In this document: positions 38,130-51,183 of the stretch, piece after piece | Layout: each line of letters opens with the position of its first letter | Position numbering within the stretch: position 1 is the first letter of the stretch | Source of the DNA: Callipepla californica brunnescens | Lineage: Eukaryota > Chordata > Aves > Galliformes > Odontophoridae | Reading direction: 5' to 3' | Length of the DNA: 64,000 nucleotides | Assembly: GCA_023055505.1 (NCBI GenBank) | Contig: JALIRH010000004.1 | Span: 39,623,502-39,687,501, forward strand | The notes under the pieces: model-generated | What the model saw: only the letters and a program-made list of their open reading frames with translations | Told to the model about the DNA's origin: nothing | Databases searched by the model: none | Program-made: the position numbers and the translations under genes

Positions 38130-38164
38130 AAAAACAAACAAAACAAAACAAACAAAAAAAAAAC
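38130..38164. repeat. AAAC/AAAAC microsatellite
   Basis: CAAA and CAAAA units end in an A-run. Simple repeat with no attached element recognised. Confidence 0.85.
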
Positions 38165-40935
38165 ACCATGATTTTTAAAATTTATTTTTCTGAAAACTAA
38201 CAGCTGTTTATTGTAGCGGAAATCAACTGGTTCATACCTGCTGGAGTATGTAGCACCATCCTTTTCCTGAACCAGACTTCTTGTCAATTTACTAATGGAT
38301 AAAAGGGAACACGGGCTAGAGCAAAACTGGTTATGAGCACTGAACTTGCACCCTGCTCCTGTTCCAGGCAAATTACTTCTTGGGAGGTGAGTAAGAAGAC
38401 AAAATTCTTAAGTAGTAAACACAGTGTTAGATGTTAAATGCAGGCCCTCTATTTACAGCTCTGCCATGGATTTGCCATGTAACTTTAAAGATATCTCTTA
38501 ACTAATATAGCTGTTATCTGAAAATAAAAAGTTCTCATGGGAATGTTTTCATCCATATGTAAGCAAGGTTTATGGAGCACCCTTAAAGCCTAGTTGAAGA
38601 CAGTATTTTAATATTTGTTATTGGTTTTCTGGCACATGATTTTTGTGTGGTATTGATAAAGATACAGTATATGCCATCACAGGATAGCTCATACTGGTGG
38701 GATGATGTTTGCATATGCATGAGTATGTCCCATTCAATCTTTCACAGGCAAAGCTTTGATACTCACAGTTATGGATGAAACACAAGCTCTTGAATTGAAA
38801 TAAGTATTATAAAGAAGTGTGTAAATTTGGATAAATTTCTCCAGATTGAGAAGACAGGGCGATTCTGAACAAGCAAGCTTCTAGCCCAACAGAGTGTATA
38901 AAGAGGCAGAGAGCAGAACGTACCATTTTGGGAAGCCATGTGAGAGAGGATGCAGGACAAAGAAGGGCCACAGTGGTAAAAGAGGAGATCACAGCTGATA
39001 TGTCTGAAAGGTCTGGGGAAGAGTGGCATGCTGTGAATCAGAATTAGTTGTGTTGCAGTGCTCCATTTTTAACTTGAGCTTGAGTCAGAGTCTCTGACAT
39101 CATTTGCATATTGTGTTGCAAGAGGATTAGTGGATCTCATTGCAAACCAATTCTTATTCTGACTAATTAAAAGCAGAATGCTTTTAATATTGAAGTGCAA
39201 AATACTCATATCATTTACTTGCATTCTTCTGCTTGAGCTGAAATCAAAACAACCTTACGTGCAAAGAGACTGCAATATGCTGTCAGTGTATGTAGAGCAA
39301 TCACTGATCAGAATAAAGTATTTCCTGAGATTTATGATAAAATACATTCCTAAAAGCCTTTGTGCCCAGAACAGTCTGCACACTGGTCACCCAGGCTGCC
39401 TACTGCTATTCTGAACTGAGCTATTTTAGCTTAAAAACAGTAGCAGTCACAGTATTATATTCTCTAGTGTTTTTATAATTAATTTACAGGACCAACATTT
39501 GAACATCAATCTTCTGTTTCCAATGGCAGAGTCAACATAGAGTTGGCTTCCCTCAAAGATATAACTCATTAGTTTACCTATATTATGCATGTATGTATCT
39601 CCAAGTGTTTTACACACAAACAAAAACGATAGTAAAGAAGGGGGAAGGGCTGAATAATTCACTTTCATGCCCTGCAGCTTGTGTGATCATGTGTGCTGTG
39701 GCCAAGTGAATGCAAAAGACCATAAGCAAGATTTGAAGCTGGTATAAATTAGTGTAATCCTGTTGAAGTTGATGAAAGTGTCCTGGGCATCTTCTGTGAA
39801 GGGTTAGCCCTGTTTTAAACTCACTGCTTTAAATGACTGTAGAGAAGAATCAGTCCTGAGGTCTCAGATCTTGTTTATTCATATTAAAAAAGCCATAGGA
39901 AAGCAGGGGGGAGTGACCTGTAAGTAAAGGTCTTCAAATACTATTTTGAGAGGTAGAGATTTGCGAAGATACATGCAGGTAACTGGATTCACTGAAGCAG
40001 TCAGATTTCAGATGACTGCTCTTGGAGAGAATGGAAGATAAGGGGTACAGAAGGATTTCTGTTCCAAGCCATTAACTGCCTCTACTTTCTGATACTTCGT
40101 AAGAAACCTAGATTGAGAATAAAAACCTTCCATTTGACAATTGCATAGGTTAGAACACAGTGCAAATTCTAGGAAAATACTGCATGAAAAATGAAGTGCA
40201 GCTTCTGAGTAATTAATTGCTTAGCACTGGTAAAGCAATGTAACCATTTATTAAAATAGACAAGGTTTTTGTGTGATTCACAGCTGAATTGCCTGCTAAT
40301 TAAGAAAGCTAATATTCATTTAGATAATAGTCTTGTCAATAATTGTGGAGAAGAAGAAGCAACGTTTTATTAACTGAAAAAAAAAATGGGATAGATGACT
40401 TCTGGATATTAAAATCAGAAAAAAATACTGAAGTTGAGAGATACTGTTACTGAATGGTACCAGACATTTCCTGTTGAGTGATTATGTTCCATTAGACACC
40501 TGCCAGTACACTCTCTCTCATCACTCATCATTATAATCAGTTTTGGTTTTGCTGTCTATCTAATAACATGCTCCAGGGAATATTTAAGTGTGTTGTGAGG
40601 GATAAAGAGTATTTGTTTACCTAGTAACAGAAATTCCTGAATCCTTAATGTGGTATGTCTCGTTTTCAAACAGTCAATGATGATCTGTCCGGTTTCTGCA
40701 TGAAATTTTAGATACGTTCAGTTAAAGAATTTGGGTGTCGCAGAACACACCCAATGAGTTATATGGATTGCAGAGTGAGATTCAGACTTGTTTTCCTAGA
40801 GGAGACAGGTCAATACTAAATGAAATAAAGAGTTGAGATGTCCCACTAGTAACAGGAAGTACAGGAACATTCTGTAATGGATCCTATTTTCTAAGACAAC
40901 CTAATATTTTAATGACTTGTGTCTTATGGATGCTT

Positions 40936-41262
40936 AGAATCATAGAATCCTTTGAGTTGGAAGGGATCTTTTAAAGGTCACCTGGTCCAATTCCCCTGCA
41001 GTGAACAGGGACACCTACAGCTTAATCAGGCACTCAGAGTCCTGTCTGGCCTGACCTTGAATGTCTCCAGGGACAGGGCATCCTCCACCTCTCTGGGCAA
41101 TGTGTTCCAATGCCTCACCACCATTACTGTAAAAAAGTTTTTCCTTATATCCAATCTAAATCTTCTCTCTTTTAGTTTGAAACCATTTTCCCTTGTCCTA
41201 TCACAACAGACTTTGCTCCTGAACTCTACATCTGAACACAATACTCCAGGTGAGTTCTAGGG
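40936..41262 (-). mobile_element. CR1 retroposon 3' part, about 330 bp, with a likely internal deletion
   Basis: On the plus strand it opens with GAATCATAGAATCCTTTGAG and GTTGGAAGGGATC, the reverse complement of the CR1 3' end. The minus-strand translation at 41026-41241 shows [12 protein letters not shown] and [18 protein letters not shown], the CR1 ORF2 C-terminus. Near 41220 the sequence jumps to ACACAATACTCCAGGTGAG, which belongs further 5' in CR1, suggesting an internal deletion of a few hundred bases. It closely resembles the copy at 55977. Confidence 0.93.
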
Positions 41263-43651
41263 AATATATGCCATTTATTCCAGTCACCAGGGGTTTCACC
41301 TGACTGCTATGACTGTTCAAATACGTCAGCTACTTCCCTCAGGATTCAAATTTACCCCTTTGTTCACCATGACAGGATAATTCCTGGTTCTTTGTATAAG
41401 GATCAAGAGGGCCAGTTCCTAACATTTCTTCTCCCCACTATCTCTCTGTCCTGCTCCCTGACCCTGTTGCATCTGACGGCCTCAGTGGGATTGGTCTGCT
41501 TACACCCCAGAGAGCTATGCTCCTGTATACTGCTTCTCTTTGTCACCTAAAAATTTGTCTCTGCTCTCAGGCTGGATTGGTGTTGTATGTAGAGGTGACT
41601 GTATGTGTAGAATCTACATTGAAGAAGTTGGTTTTGTTGCTGTTTGTTGCTTTTATTTTGCTGTCTCAACTCCTTTTGTGGCGTACCCTAGTGTGGCCAA
41701 GTTCCTTCAGGGCCTTGAACCCCACATGGTACAAAAATGGCTCTGTAGGTTGAAACGATGATGTTTCCCTTTCACTAAGATCTAACAGGAAAAGTGGATG
41801 ATTATGGTAATTATAACATCATACTCTGTCAGTCTTAACCCCTCCAAAGAGTCAAAGGGAAAAAGCTTTTCAAAGAACTTTCCTCCAGGCCAAACTGGTT
41901 TAAGAGCAGATCTGAGAACCGACATTCTTTTTGCCTTCCTCACTTGTGAACTGCTTAGCCCAGAGATGACTGTATTATGATAATGCATATATGAATGTGT
42001 AAGCTCTGTACAGAAGCTGCAACTTTCACCTCCACTCTGGCTTAGCTCTTTTCAGGAGGTGAGAATATGTTTGAAAGACATGACTGTTTTTAATTTGATC
42101 ATCAAGAATCTTTTCCTCCCTTTCACAAATGATGCAAAAATTAAAAACAAGAAAAACTAATCAAGCAATTGTCACTCTCCCTCTTCTATCACCTTGATAT
42201 TTGCTATTCCAAACAGGCTTTTTTTTCCCCAACATTGCCAGGCTGTTTGGTAGCCTTGTAAAGAGATGAATGATGCTTAAAATATGATTTCTACATTAAT
42301 GAAATTGTTTCTTTTCATTGCAGCTATTTCGGCTGCAGTTAATCACACTCTTTCTTAGAATCTACTTACCCACAGCATCAAGTCTTTACCAGGGTCACGT
42401 CACTCTACTTTTATGTTCATCCTAACAGTTTCATCATCTTTTTGTATCTTACTGTAGCTCAAATTTCCAACTAGGCTTCCCATAACTACCTGTCCCTTGT
42501 TCTCATATCTCATGCCTGTTCCAAGAAGATCTGCAGTATTTGATTCCCAACTCTTCCTCTTTCCGCCTCTTGTTGTTTACATCCCATTGACTCCTTTGAG
42601 GGCTGCCTTCCATCTGCTGTTACCCCATTACTTGGCTGCCTGATGCGTTTTGAAGTTAGCAACCAGTTCCTCAGTGCTGTCTTTCATTGGTGGCACCATC
42701 AGCTGATGTCTGATTTTAGATCTTATTTGTCTGTGACCTTTGATCATCCTCCTGGTGATTCAGAATGGTGCTTTTAATACTACATGCAAGTAATTCATCT
42801 TCATGACCATGGAAATTTCATGTCCAACTCCATGGCAGTGACCAAATTCTAGCATCACAGAAGTAGGAGGAGAAACTAAGCCTTTTGTTGTATTTGATGT
42901 GTGCTGCACATACTCACTTTTATTAGCAGAAGATAGGCTGTTATTGAATGTACCTATTGATTATTTACATTCTCCTCAGTACAATAGATAAATAGCTACT
43001 CAATGCTGGAGCCTTGGTAGTTAGCACTGAAATAGGAGGCACAAGTTTTAGTTGTCATTGGTCAGAGACATAATCCTGGATTCCTGTCCTCAGCAGCTGT
43101 TCTGGGATGACAACACTGCCGAAATGGAGATGGTGAAATACTAACTCTTCGGTTGCTGAAACACTACAGGGACAGGAGTATGCAACTGGGAAAATTCTGC
43201 CACCAAAGCACATTATAAATCTTGTGAGTGTATTGAAAGCCCTGCATTGAATGAAATACATATATATATTAACAGGTAAGATGTCCACAGTGAAACACTG
43301 TGGCAGCATGGACACCGATGGGCAAGAGTGCAACAGGAGTGACACAGGAGATACCAGCTGCCAAAAGGCATTGTTTTTCTAGATGCTCTGAAAACCATCT
43401 TTTAATCTAGATAGTCAATCACCATGTCCTAAATGGGAAGTGAAATGACAAAAGATGATGCCTGGAGAGTTTCTCCTTTTGGGAACTGGCTTCATCCTCA
43501 GCAGATGCTGTTTTTTGACTCCTCTAGGCACTCCTATCATGGAAAGGAGGCAAGAGTTGGGTCTCTCATGTCACTCCAGCGCATGTGAAGAAGGTCTAAG
43601 AGCAGAAGCTGGGTGTCCCTCAACCTCTTCTCTCATCTCCCTCTTGCTGCT
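41263..43651. other. Unique non-coding DNA
   Basis: About 2.4 kb with no recognised gene or repeat. It is somewhat richer in pyrimidines on the plus strand (41430-41480, 42170-42570). A TTTCATTGCAG motif at 42315-42325 resembles a 3' splice site, but no open exon with a donor can be argued. A short TATATATA run lies near 43260. Confidence 0.5.
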
Positions 43652-44239
43652 TGTTATGGTTTTATGATATTTGTTATTGGTATTCCACATCATAACATCA
43701 TGTAGTGCATTGGGAATTAAAGAGCTAATGCTCCAGCTCCATGGATCATCAACAGTTATGGGTATACCTATCTCAGAAGAGGAGAACTACATTCCCCAGA
43801 GGACTTTGTGTTTCTTTGTACTTTTACGTTTTCTACTCAGAGGGAAAGATAAAAAATGTTTGCGTGTCATGAGACACTCTCTTTCCTTTGGGATCAACCC
43901 AGCAGCAGGTGCTCGCTAGCCATCTCATCTTCAGCACTGCTGTAAGGCCTTCGGTTTATCGGATATTTTGTTCTCTAATTTTATTTTATTTATCAGCTTC
44001 AGTTCCAATTATATTGTATTATATTTTGTTATTTTGCATTCCGATATCTTATTTAGTAAATTAGCCTTCCTCCTCAGATCATTGCCTCTATTTTGTTTCT
44101 AAGCCCATCTCCCTTTTCCTTTTTCCCTTTTTCCTTTTTTCCCTTCCCTCTTCCCTTCCCTTCCCCAGGGCATGGGTCCATGGGTCCCCTGCCCCAGTTG
44201 TCATGGAACCGGGCCAAACCAGCCCATAAACCATTGACA
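43652..44239 (+). mobile_element. Solo LTR of an avian ERVL-type endogenous retrovirus
   Basis: The element begins TGTTATGGTTTTATGATA and ends CATTGACA, the TG...CA termini of an LTR, over 588 bp. It is flanked by CTGCT (43647-43651) and GTGCT (44240-44244), a 5-bp target duplication with one mismatch. The body agrees with my recollection of chicken ERVL-type LTRs: CCATGGATCATCAACAG, CTACTCAGAGGGAAAG and TTAGCCTTCCTCCTCAGATC. A poly(A)-signal variant AGTAAA lies at 44055-44060, and a 59-bp pure pyrimidine tract follows it. No internal gag/pol/env is adjacent, so it arose by LTR-LTR recombination. It encodes nothing. Confidence 0.85.
44108..44166 (+). repeat. 59-bp uninterrupted polypyrimidine tract within the LTR
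   Basis: Only C and T occur from 44108 to 44166, in CCCTTTTCC-like units with partial mirror symmetry. It lies in the 3' part of the solo LTR, after the poly(A) signal, and I recall such a tract as a normal part of this LTR family. Long homopyrimidine mirror-type tracts can adopt triplex (H-DNA) structure. Confidence 0.85.
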
Positions 44240-47200
44240 GTGCTAGATGGAGACTGTCATCAGAGCAACTGGATCATCCCCCTTCAAACTAGTGGCAATC
44301 AGGGAAAAGCTGAATTCCAAGCTAGTCTTGAGAAACTTCTAAATTTTTTTCATAATTTTCTGCAAGGAGTGAAGGAAGGCAGCAATGTCCTGGTAAAACC
44401 ATGACACTTCTTTTGTGAATAAGCTATCTGGCAGTGACCTTACCCTCAACGTTTTAAAGATAGATGCCCAAAGCGTAATAAACAGACTGAAATTACAAAA
44501 CTGTTGCTATCACATTTTACAAGTTCTTAGTTAAGCTTTTTGTGCTTTGCCAATTGTTTTAATTCAGCATAGCAGCATGTAATTAAAGTATTCATATGTA
44601 GATTACAGACCATTTAGGTTTAAATCCTGTTAGATGCTGAGCAGAATTTTGTTAGTGCGGAGAGATCTCAGCTGCCAAGGAAGCAAGAGGATGCTCAGAG
44701 TAGTTTGAGTTGCCCAGAATCTGGCAGAATGCCTTAACATTGATTTGTTTTTATGTTGCGATAAAACTGGCAAAAAATAAGGAAGCAGTTTAGGACTCAA
44801 TTAACAAACAGCCTTTAAAAAATGTATTTCACTTTCTGCCTTAGGCTTTGCCTAGGGCTAGCCCTGTTCACAGAGCTAAGACTTGAAAGAGCAAAACTGC
44901 TCGTATACATAATATCCTGTAGACAGTCATTTCATACAAAATATGAGCAAATCAAGACATCTAAGAGACAGCAATTAATGCCACAAACACCTTTGGAAAG
45001 GAAATAGACTGCTGTTGGGTCAGATTACTCAGTGCAACATCTATGATCAAATTTTTAACTTTTTAAAATGCTTAGACATTTTACATTTTGGACTTGATCA
45101 TGATGCAAGATGGGATGAAGGTGTCATGTGGTTCTTTTCTAGGACATGATGGGACTCTTTCCTTATACTAGGTGGGCAGAATCTGTACATGAAAGAATGC
45201 TACAGTACTCAGAGCTCTCCTGCAGTTGGAACATACATTAGATCCATCTATTAATTCTGACAGTGGTAATTCTTTCCTATTGCACTTCACAAAGGTCCAG
45301 AGGGCCTATGCTATACCTAAAAATTGTTTGATTAACTCTCTAATGTATTCTTACCAAAGATTATGTTATGACAAAGAGGAATAATTCTTGAAATTTCTTT
45401 TTGAAGAAGCAATAGAAGTCATCTCTGCAGAATGATTGTGGCTAGGACCAGATTCCTATGATGCTGCTTCTATGAGGAGCTAATGCCCAGGGAGAGAATG
45501 CTCCCACTGCTCCCCTCCTATCTGCAAAACATCCTGGAAGTTGGGGAATTGAGATTCTTCAGCACTTACAATCCTTGTACACCCATAATAGGAACAAACA
45601 CTATATCACCTTTTGCTAAATTTTTCTGAGGTTTTGTGAAGGTCTTTGTGCAGAAGTTAAAATTAAATCAATAAAAAGACAACAAATACATTCATTTTCT
45701 CTATTTTACTTAATTTGTTTCTGATTATCTGATTTTGTAAGATCTTTTTGCTTCTCTTTCCATTCAAGATAATTTCAGCTGATGTCAATAGAGAATAAAT
45801 TCTCCAGAGCAAGGTGATTCACTTTGAGTCCACATTCAGTTTGTCTGTGCAGTCTCCCTAGGTTATCATGAGTGCCAAAACAGACCTACTTAACGTTTTT
45901 GTCTAATCCCACACAAAATTTGTGCCCTTTGTATAAGCGTTCCATGGAACCTTCCTAAACAGAGTTGATCCAGAGTTTCCCAACACCATAAGCAAAACTG
46001 AATTTTGTTGTACCAAAGACGGAATTTTGGATCACTTATGCCATGGGGAAGAGAGAGAAGCCAGGAGGATATGAATATGTGGCAAAGGAAAGAATGAGCC
46101 CTGTAGAACTGGGTTTGCTGTTCTGGATGCTGCAGGAGCAGGGTGCTGGGTTGCCCTTTAGCAAGGAGTCAGGTGACCTTATTTCCTCAGCAGAAGTACT
46201 CACTACAGCCAGCCCACAGGGAATTTATACAGGCTACAGTAATTTTGAACAACCTCTAGGAAATGTAATAATGTCATTGAGTTCCTTCTTAATAAGAGAT
46301 ATGTGCCAAACCTATATGAAGAACACAGCCAGGGTTGTAGAAAGAGGAATGGCAGGTGTGCCTATGCTGGTCTCTGCTATCTCTCTGCTGTCTTCGGGCT
46401 CAAGTCTGTAACATCAAGAGCTGTTCTTCTTTTTGGTAGAATTTCATTTCTATTTAACAAATTGACAATTAAAAAATAAGGTATATGTGCTGTTTTTGTA
46501 AACACGTGAGTCCCTTTGAAAGTCTGGAAGAAAGTTAATTGATTGCAAGCTTCTGAATAACGTGTTCTTTATGAAAAGGTCATTAATGTCTGAAAACAAG
46601 CCCAAGATAACTAATGGTAGTAACAGACCTAAGTACGTAAAATGCTGTAATAACTAGCATGAGTGACAGATATTTGAAGTAAACTTGTTTTGTGATTGTA
46701 GTTTTGCTTTTCAGCAGTAATCCTTGCTGGGAACTTCAGAGTGCAGTTGTTATCTAGATTATGTAAATTCACTTTTCCACTGGAAATATGTTTTTGTTTT
46801 TCTTTTAAAGATGTGTGATATTAAAAAGTGCTATGGTGTTTCAGATTTCCACTTGAGAAACTGTTAAAGTTTTAGGGAGGTGTCACAGCTAGATATTACT
46901 CTCAGTTAAAGATGGATAGTAATTTTTTCATCTTTAGGATGCTTTGTTTACTATGAAAGCAAAGTCCTTGGTTTTCTTATCATGAAGATTTTGATGCAGC
47001 ACCTGCTGCTACTCTTGGTAAATGACTCATAATCTAGTTTTACACACAGATCTAGTAACAGGGGCATTGACTGATTTTCTTTTACTCGGTTTTCTTTCTT
47101 TGTCTACCCATATCATTTCATATCTTAAGCTGATTAGGCATGAAATTGTCTACTAATTTGCTTGTGCAGTGCTAGGTAGATTTGAATTCAAGCAGGATCT

Positions 47201-49963
47201 CTTTGTATTGTGTCCATCACAATTAACTGTTCATGGTGCATCAGCAGAAACGACTACCAAATTTGATCTGAACTTCCAAACACTCTCACTTTATACAGCC
47301 CTTTCAATCGTAGATGGACCATCTTAGACCTCACGTATCTTCTCAGCTGTATTCCTTTTTTCTGTCATTCTGTTCATTTATCCACTCTAAAGCAAGTAAT
47401 TTACTGTCTTCTATGGCATATTCAACAAATTCTTAGTGGACAGCCTTACTTATTTGACTGGACTTTGAGCAACTGGTCAAAATTCAGATTGGATATAGTG
47501 GTGTTGATTGTGGTATAGATTAGGACAGAGCTAGTTTATTAATAGGGTAAAGCATGGAAAAAATATGTCATGAAAATGAAAGGATCTCTCCAAGGTTTTT
47601 TGCAGAAGTTCCCGCACTTTACTTCTAGTTCAGATCGGAATTACTTCAGCGACATCTCCCTGGTGCTTTTGTATTTCCAAATACTGTCTCATTTGGAAAT
47701 CAGAAAGGCAAATATACTTGTAAATCAGATCATGTCTGATAAAGAAAAGAATCACTGAAACATTTTTCCTCCTCTGGAAATGATGGTTGCTGTGTGTGTG
47801 CAGTGATGGGCTTACAGTTATAGAAAAAGCAGAGTTTGCAGTCATAGCCTGTGATTCTTTCTATCTGCGTGACAAAGTTCTTGTGAATCATTTCTTTTCC
47901 CACCTTCAGCACCTGTAGAAAAGGAAGCAGTGCAACTTCCTTACCTTACAAAGGCAATTAAGAGGCACATCTTCATTTCTCCTGCAAAGCAGCTTAGGAT
48001 CTATTTGTTGAAAAGCAGTGGACTGAAAACAGCAGTTTTCTTTTTCTTTTTTCTCCTTCCTATGCAAAATATTTGCACCTCCTGACCCCTCTTTCATCCA
48101 CTTCATGTTCTAGTTGCTTGTCTTAATATAAATAGTCTCTGAGCTGGCAACATTTCACGCGGGGGCACTGCACTATCTTCAGCTTCTCTGCAATTAATTT
48201 TCTGTCCTGTCTGTTAAGCCTAGCCCTGTGTTCCTAATGTCAGGCTGGCTTTGTTTAATATGACCAGCAAGGCAGCATATGTTTCCAAGCTGAGACCAAG
48301 TGTCATTTCTGGAGGTATCTCCCATTAATCAAGAAGGCTACTTTGTCATAGTGTAGCTAATGTTATCACCAAACTTTAAGTACAAAGGAGGAATAATAAT
48401 GGGTCCTGTTTCACTAAATGGGGAACATAGCTGAATAGCTTCCCTGATGGTTTATTAGTCTTTCGGAACATTGACTGATTTGTTTTTATTACCAAGAAAG
48501 CTTTTGTCTTATGAAAATGACTTAGGACCACAGGTCAATGTTTTTCATGTCACATCTCTATAAGAAATGCATTGCCTCATTATACTTTGTATTCTTCCAC
48601 TGCAACACGTATGTCACTTAAATATATTTGTCATTATACCACTGCCAGGCTGCCATTAAATTGTGAAGGGATATTCAGGAAATGTTTTTGCAGTAACCTT
48701 TAGAGGATATATGGAAATAGACTATATCTGTTTATTAACTTTTTGATATGCAAATCTTCCAAAGTGTAAGGCTTTGCATGGATTGCTACACGTGATGATG
48801 TTTATGCATTTTTCTGTAAGACAGAAGCAAACACATGCTCCAAATTTTAATTATCTACTTATTTATTTAATTTAAGAGATTAAAATGTTAAAGGACAAAA
48901 ATGAACTCCATAGGAAGACCACAATATAAGCCTCTCATTTGTCCCTCCCCCGTGGTCTCCAAAAATAAAATGATCTGTGCTGTCTGCTTACCTATGCAAT
49001 GTCTAAACACTGCAGAAAATGAACACACAATTTAAGCAATACTAGGAATTGTAAAAAAAACCAAAAACCTAATCAGTTTGAAAGTTCATGAGCAAATCTA
49101 TAATGTTAAGGTTTACCTTAAACAGTGAACTCGTGTCTGGAACACAGCACCCTCGTGTTTTGAGAAGGATCTGTTAGAGCAAAGGTCACAAGCTTTGAGC
49201 TAACAAGGTGTTTTAGTATGTCTTGAAACCAGACTGCTGGCTGGGAGCTGGAAAAGATTAGGCTTTCCTGATTCAGAGGCTGTGTTATCTAACAAGATCA
49301 CTATATTAACAGGTATTTAAATATTACTTGTTCGTACTGAAGGGCTGTCAAGACTTTCTGAATCGAATTCTTGGTACTGATTCTAAAGCGATACACATAA
49401 TTGAAGATGGCATAATCAACACTGCTGAAGAGGGATGCTCACGTTTTTAAAACTATTTTTAATTTGCACCTCGTCCCTGAAATAGTTTGTTGTGAGGCTT
49501 CACAAATACTTGTGGCAGTGTAGTGTAATGTAGCATGGGGACATGCTGCCTTCTGCCAGCTTAGCTGGCTTTCTGGAGGTTGCAAAGGAAAAAGGGAAAA
49601 TCTGGGTGTACCAAATCAGGTTTGGAGTTACAGAGGGAGTTATGATCCCAAGATGAAAGTTTTGACAATATGTAATAGGGATAAAGGTAGGATAAGGTTA
49701 AAGCAGGACACTTACCTGTTGCCCAGACAAGCATCATTAAGTGAAAATGTTCATGGGTAAATTAGAGATTTGTGAAAAGTGTGGTGATAGGCAACAAAAA
49801 AAGAAGCCAATGGAAGGCAGAAAGGAATTATTTAGTCCATCAAACCTTGAAAAAGAAAACTTATAAACAATTTTGCAAGTTTCGACCAACCCTGACACAC
49901 TGATTGTTAGACAAGAACTTCAGCAATACTCTAAATGGTTTAAAAAGGTAGGAGAATAATTGA

Positions 49964-50003
49964 ACATGTGCTTTTTCCTTTTGACGTGTGCTTTTTCTTT
50001 TGG
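49964..50003. repeat. Two-copy 20-bp tandem repeat
   Basis: Unit one ACATGTGCTTTTTCCTTTTG (49964-49983) is followed directly by unit two ACGTGTGCTTTTTCTTTTGG (49984-50003), with three mismatches. It is probably a local slippage duplication. Confidence 0.8.
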
Positions 50004-51153
50004 GTATCTAGAGAAAATGAAAATTTTGGTAATCTCATTCAAAAGGCTAATGACTGAACTGAGCTTTTTGTACTTTCCCAAGCATTAGATTAGGAGATTT
50101 TACAGATAGCACTGAGAAACCTAATTATGTGCATGTGGCTTGGAAACTATGCTCAGAGCATCTCTCCAAATATTAGCCTGTTTTTATTCTTCTGGGTTGC
50201 TGTCTGGCATATGCAGTGTAAAACAGGTTGCGGGAGCTCTATAATCAACCTGATAAAATATGGAATGTAGCCGTGGCATTACATTTTTGAGAGAGACTGG
50301 AAATATTTTATCCAGCTTTGTATCTTACTGAAGTGTAGTTTAGTAGTCAAAACTGCATTACTGGAAAAGTTCTACCTGAGTTTGCTGCTTTTGTTAGAGT
50401 TGCTCTCTGGCATTTTTGCTTATAAGTTTAGTGCTATTCAGTGATTTACAAAATGCTTTTCTAAAACCAGTTTGCTCTACAGTGCACAGAACTATGTGTG
50501 GATACACCAGTTTTTCTTGAATTTTAGGGTAACAATTAATGTCTACCTAAACTTCTTAACCATTTACAGTTCTCACAAGGTTTCAGTGAAATAAAGTGCA
50601 CTGTAACATAGTCATAGAGGAAGAAAAATTGCTTTAAGGAATATTCCAGTGCAGTTCACTAAGCATTAAGTATCGTTCTACTTTTGTGAGCTTAAATCTC
50701 TACTGACATGAATCTTTTATGTCCTGCAGTGCAAGTACTAATAGTTGATTAACTAATGCAGTTAAAGTAGTTTTCATTAAACCTAGGAAATTATGGAATT
50801 CCTCATTATCTTTGAGCAACTGAGTCCACATTTTGTGTTATTGAAAAGTTTTAATAAACAAGCATTCTTTATTGCATTCCTGAACTACATTTTAGACATC
50901 ACTGTTTAAAAAATAAAACTGAGGTCATCTGAGATGAGATTTTGAGCGCAGTAATGCATAGCTTAGTTTTCTGTGTGGTAGTATTTTTTGTTTCTGCACC
51001 TTTTTAAATCTGAGTTTATTATTGTGAGTTTATTAGGTTGAGAATTAACTCCAATGGCATTAAATAAGATGAGCAGACAATGGCAGAGGAATAAAGATCT
51101 GAAATCACATAAACAGTTGTAGCGAAGTCATGTCCCCAGATCTACATATATGA

Positions 51154-51183
51154 TCACTGTCACAGTGTTATCCGTGACAGTGA
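51154..51183. repeat. Perfect 10-bp inverted repeat, 10-base loop
   Basis: TCACTGTCAC (51154-51163) pairs exactly with GTGACAGTGA (51174-51183), enclosing a 10-base loop. The repeat sits inside the transposon-free block, just before a GA-rich tract at about 51196-51220. No family or function is recognised. Confidence 0.85.

Larger units (their letters stand above)
32034..40935. other. Unique non-coding DNA with a GC-richer block and a CpG cluster
   Basis: About 8.9 kb without a recognised gene or transposon. Notable parts are a GC-richer block at 34640-35440, a CpG cluster with a GC hairpin at 37105-37395 and an AAAC tract at 38130-38164. The 139-codon minus-strand frame at 37952-38371 spans that tract, has a hydrophobic stretch created by the T-rich repeat and matches no family I recognise. 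It is not called a gene. Confidence 0.5.

Noticed and set aside
37952..38371. 139-codon minus-strand open frame, the longest in the window
   Set aside because: It crosses the AAAC microsatellite, which produces its hydrophobic stretch. No domain or family is recognisable and the codon use looks random.
42315..42360. TTTCATTGCAG acceptor-like motif suggesting an exon
   Set aside because: No bounded open frame, donor site or recognisable peptide follows. Such motifs are frequent by chance in T-rich DNA.
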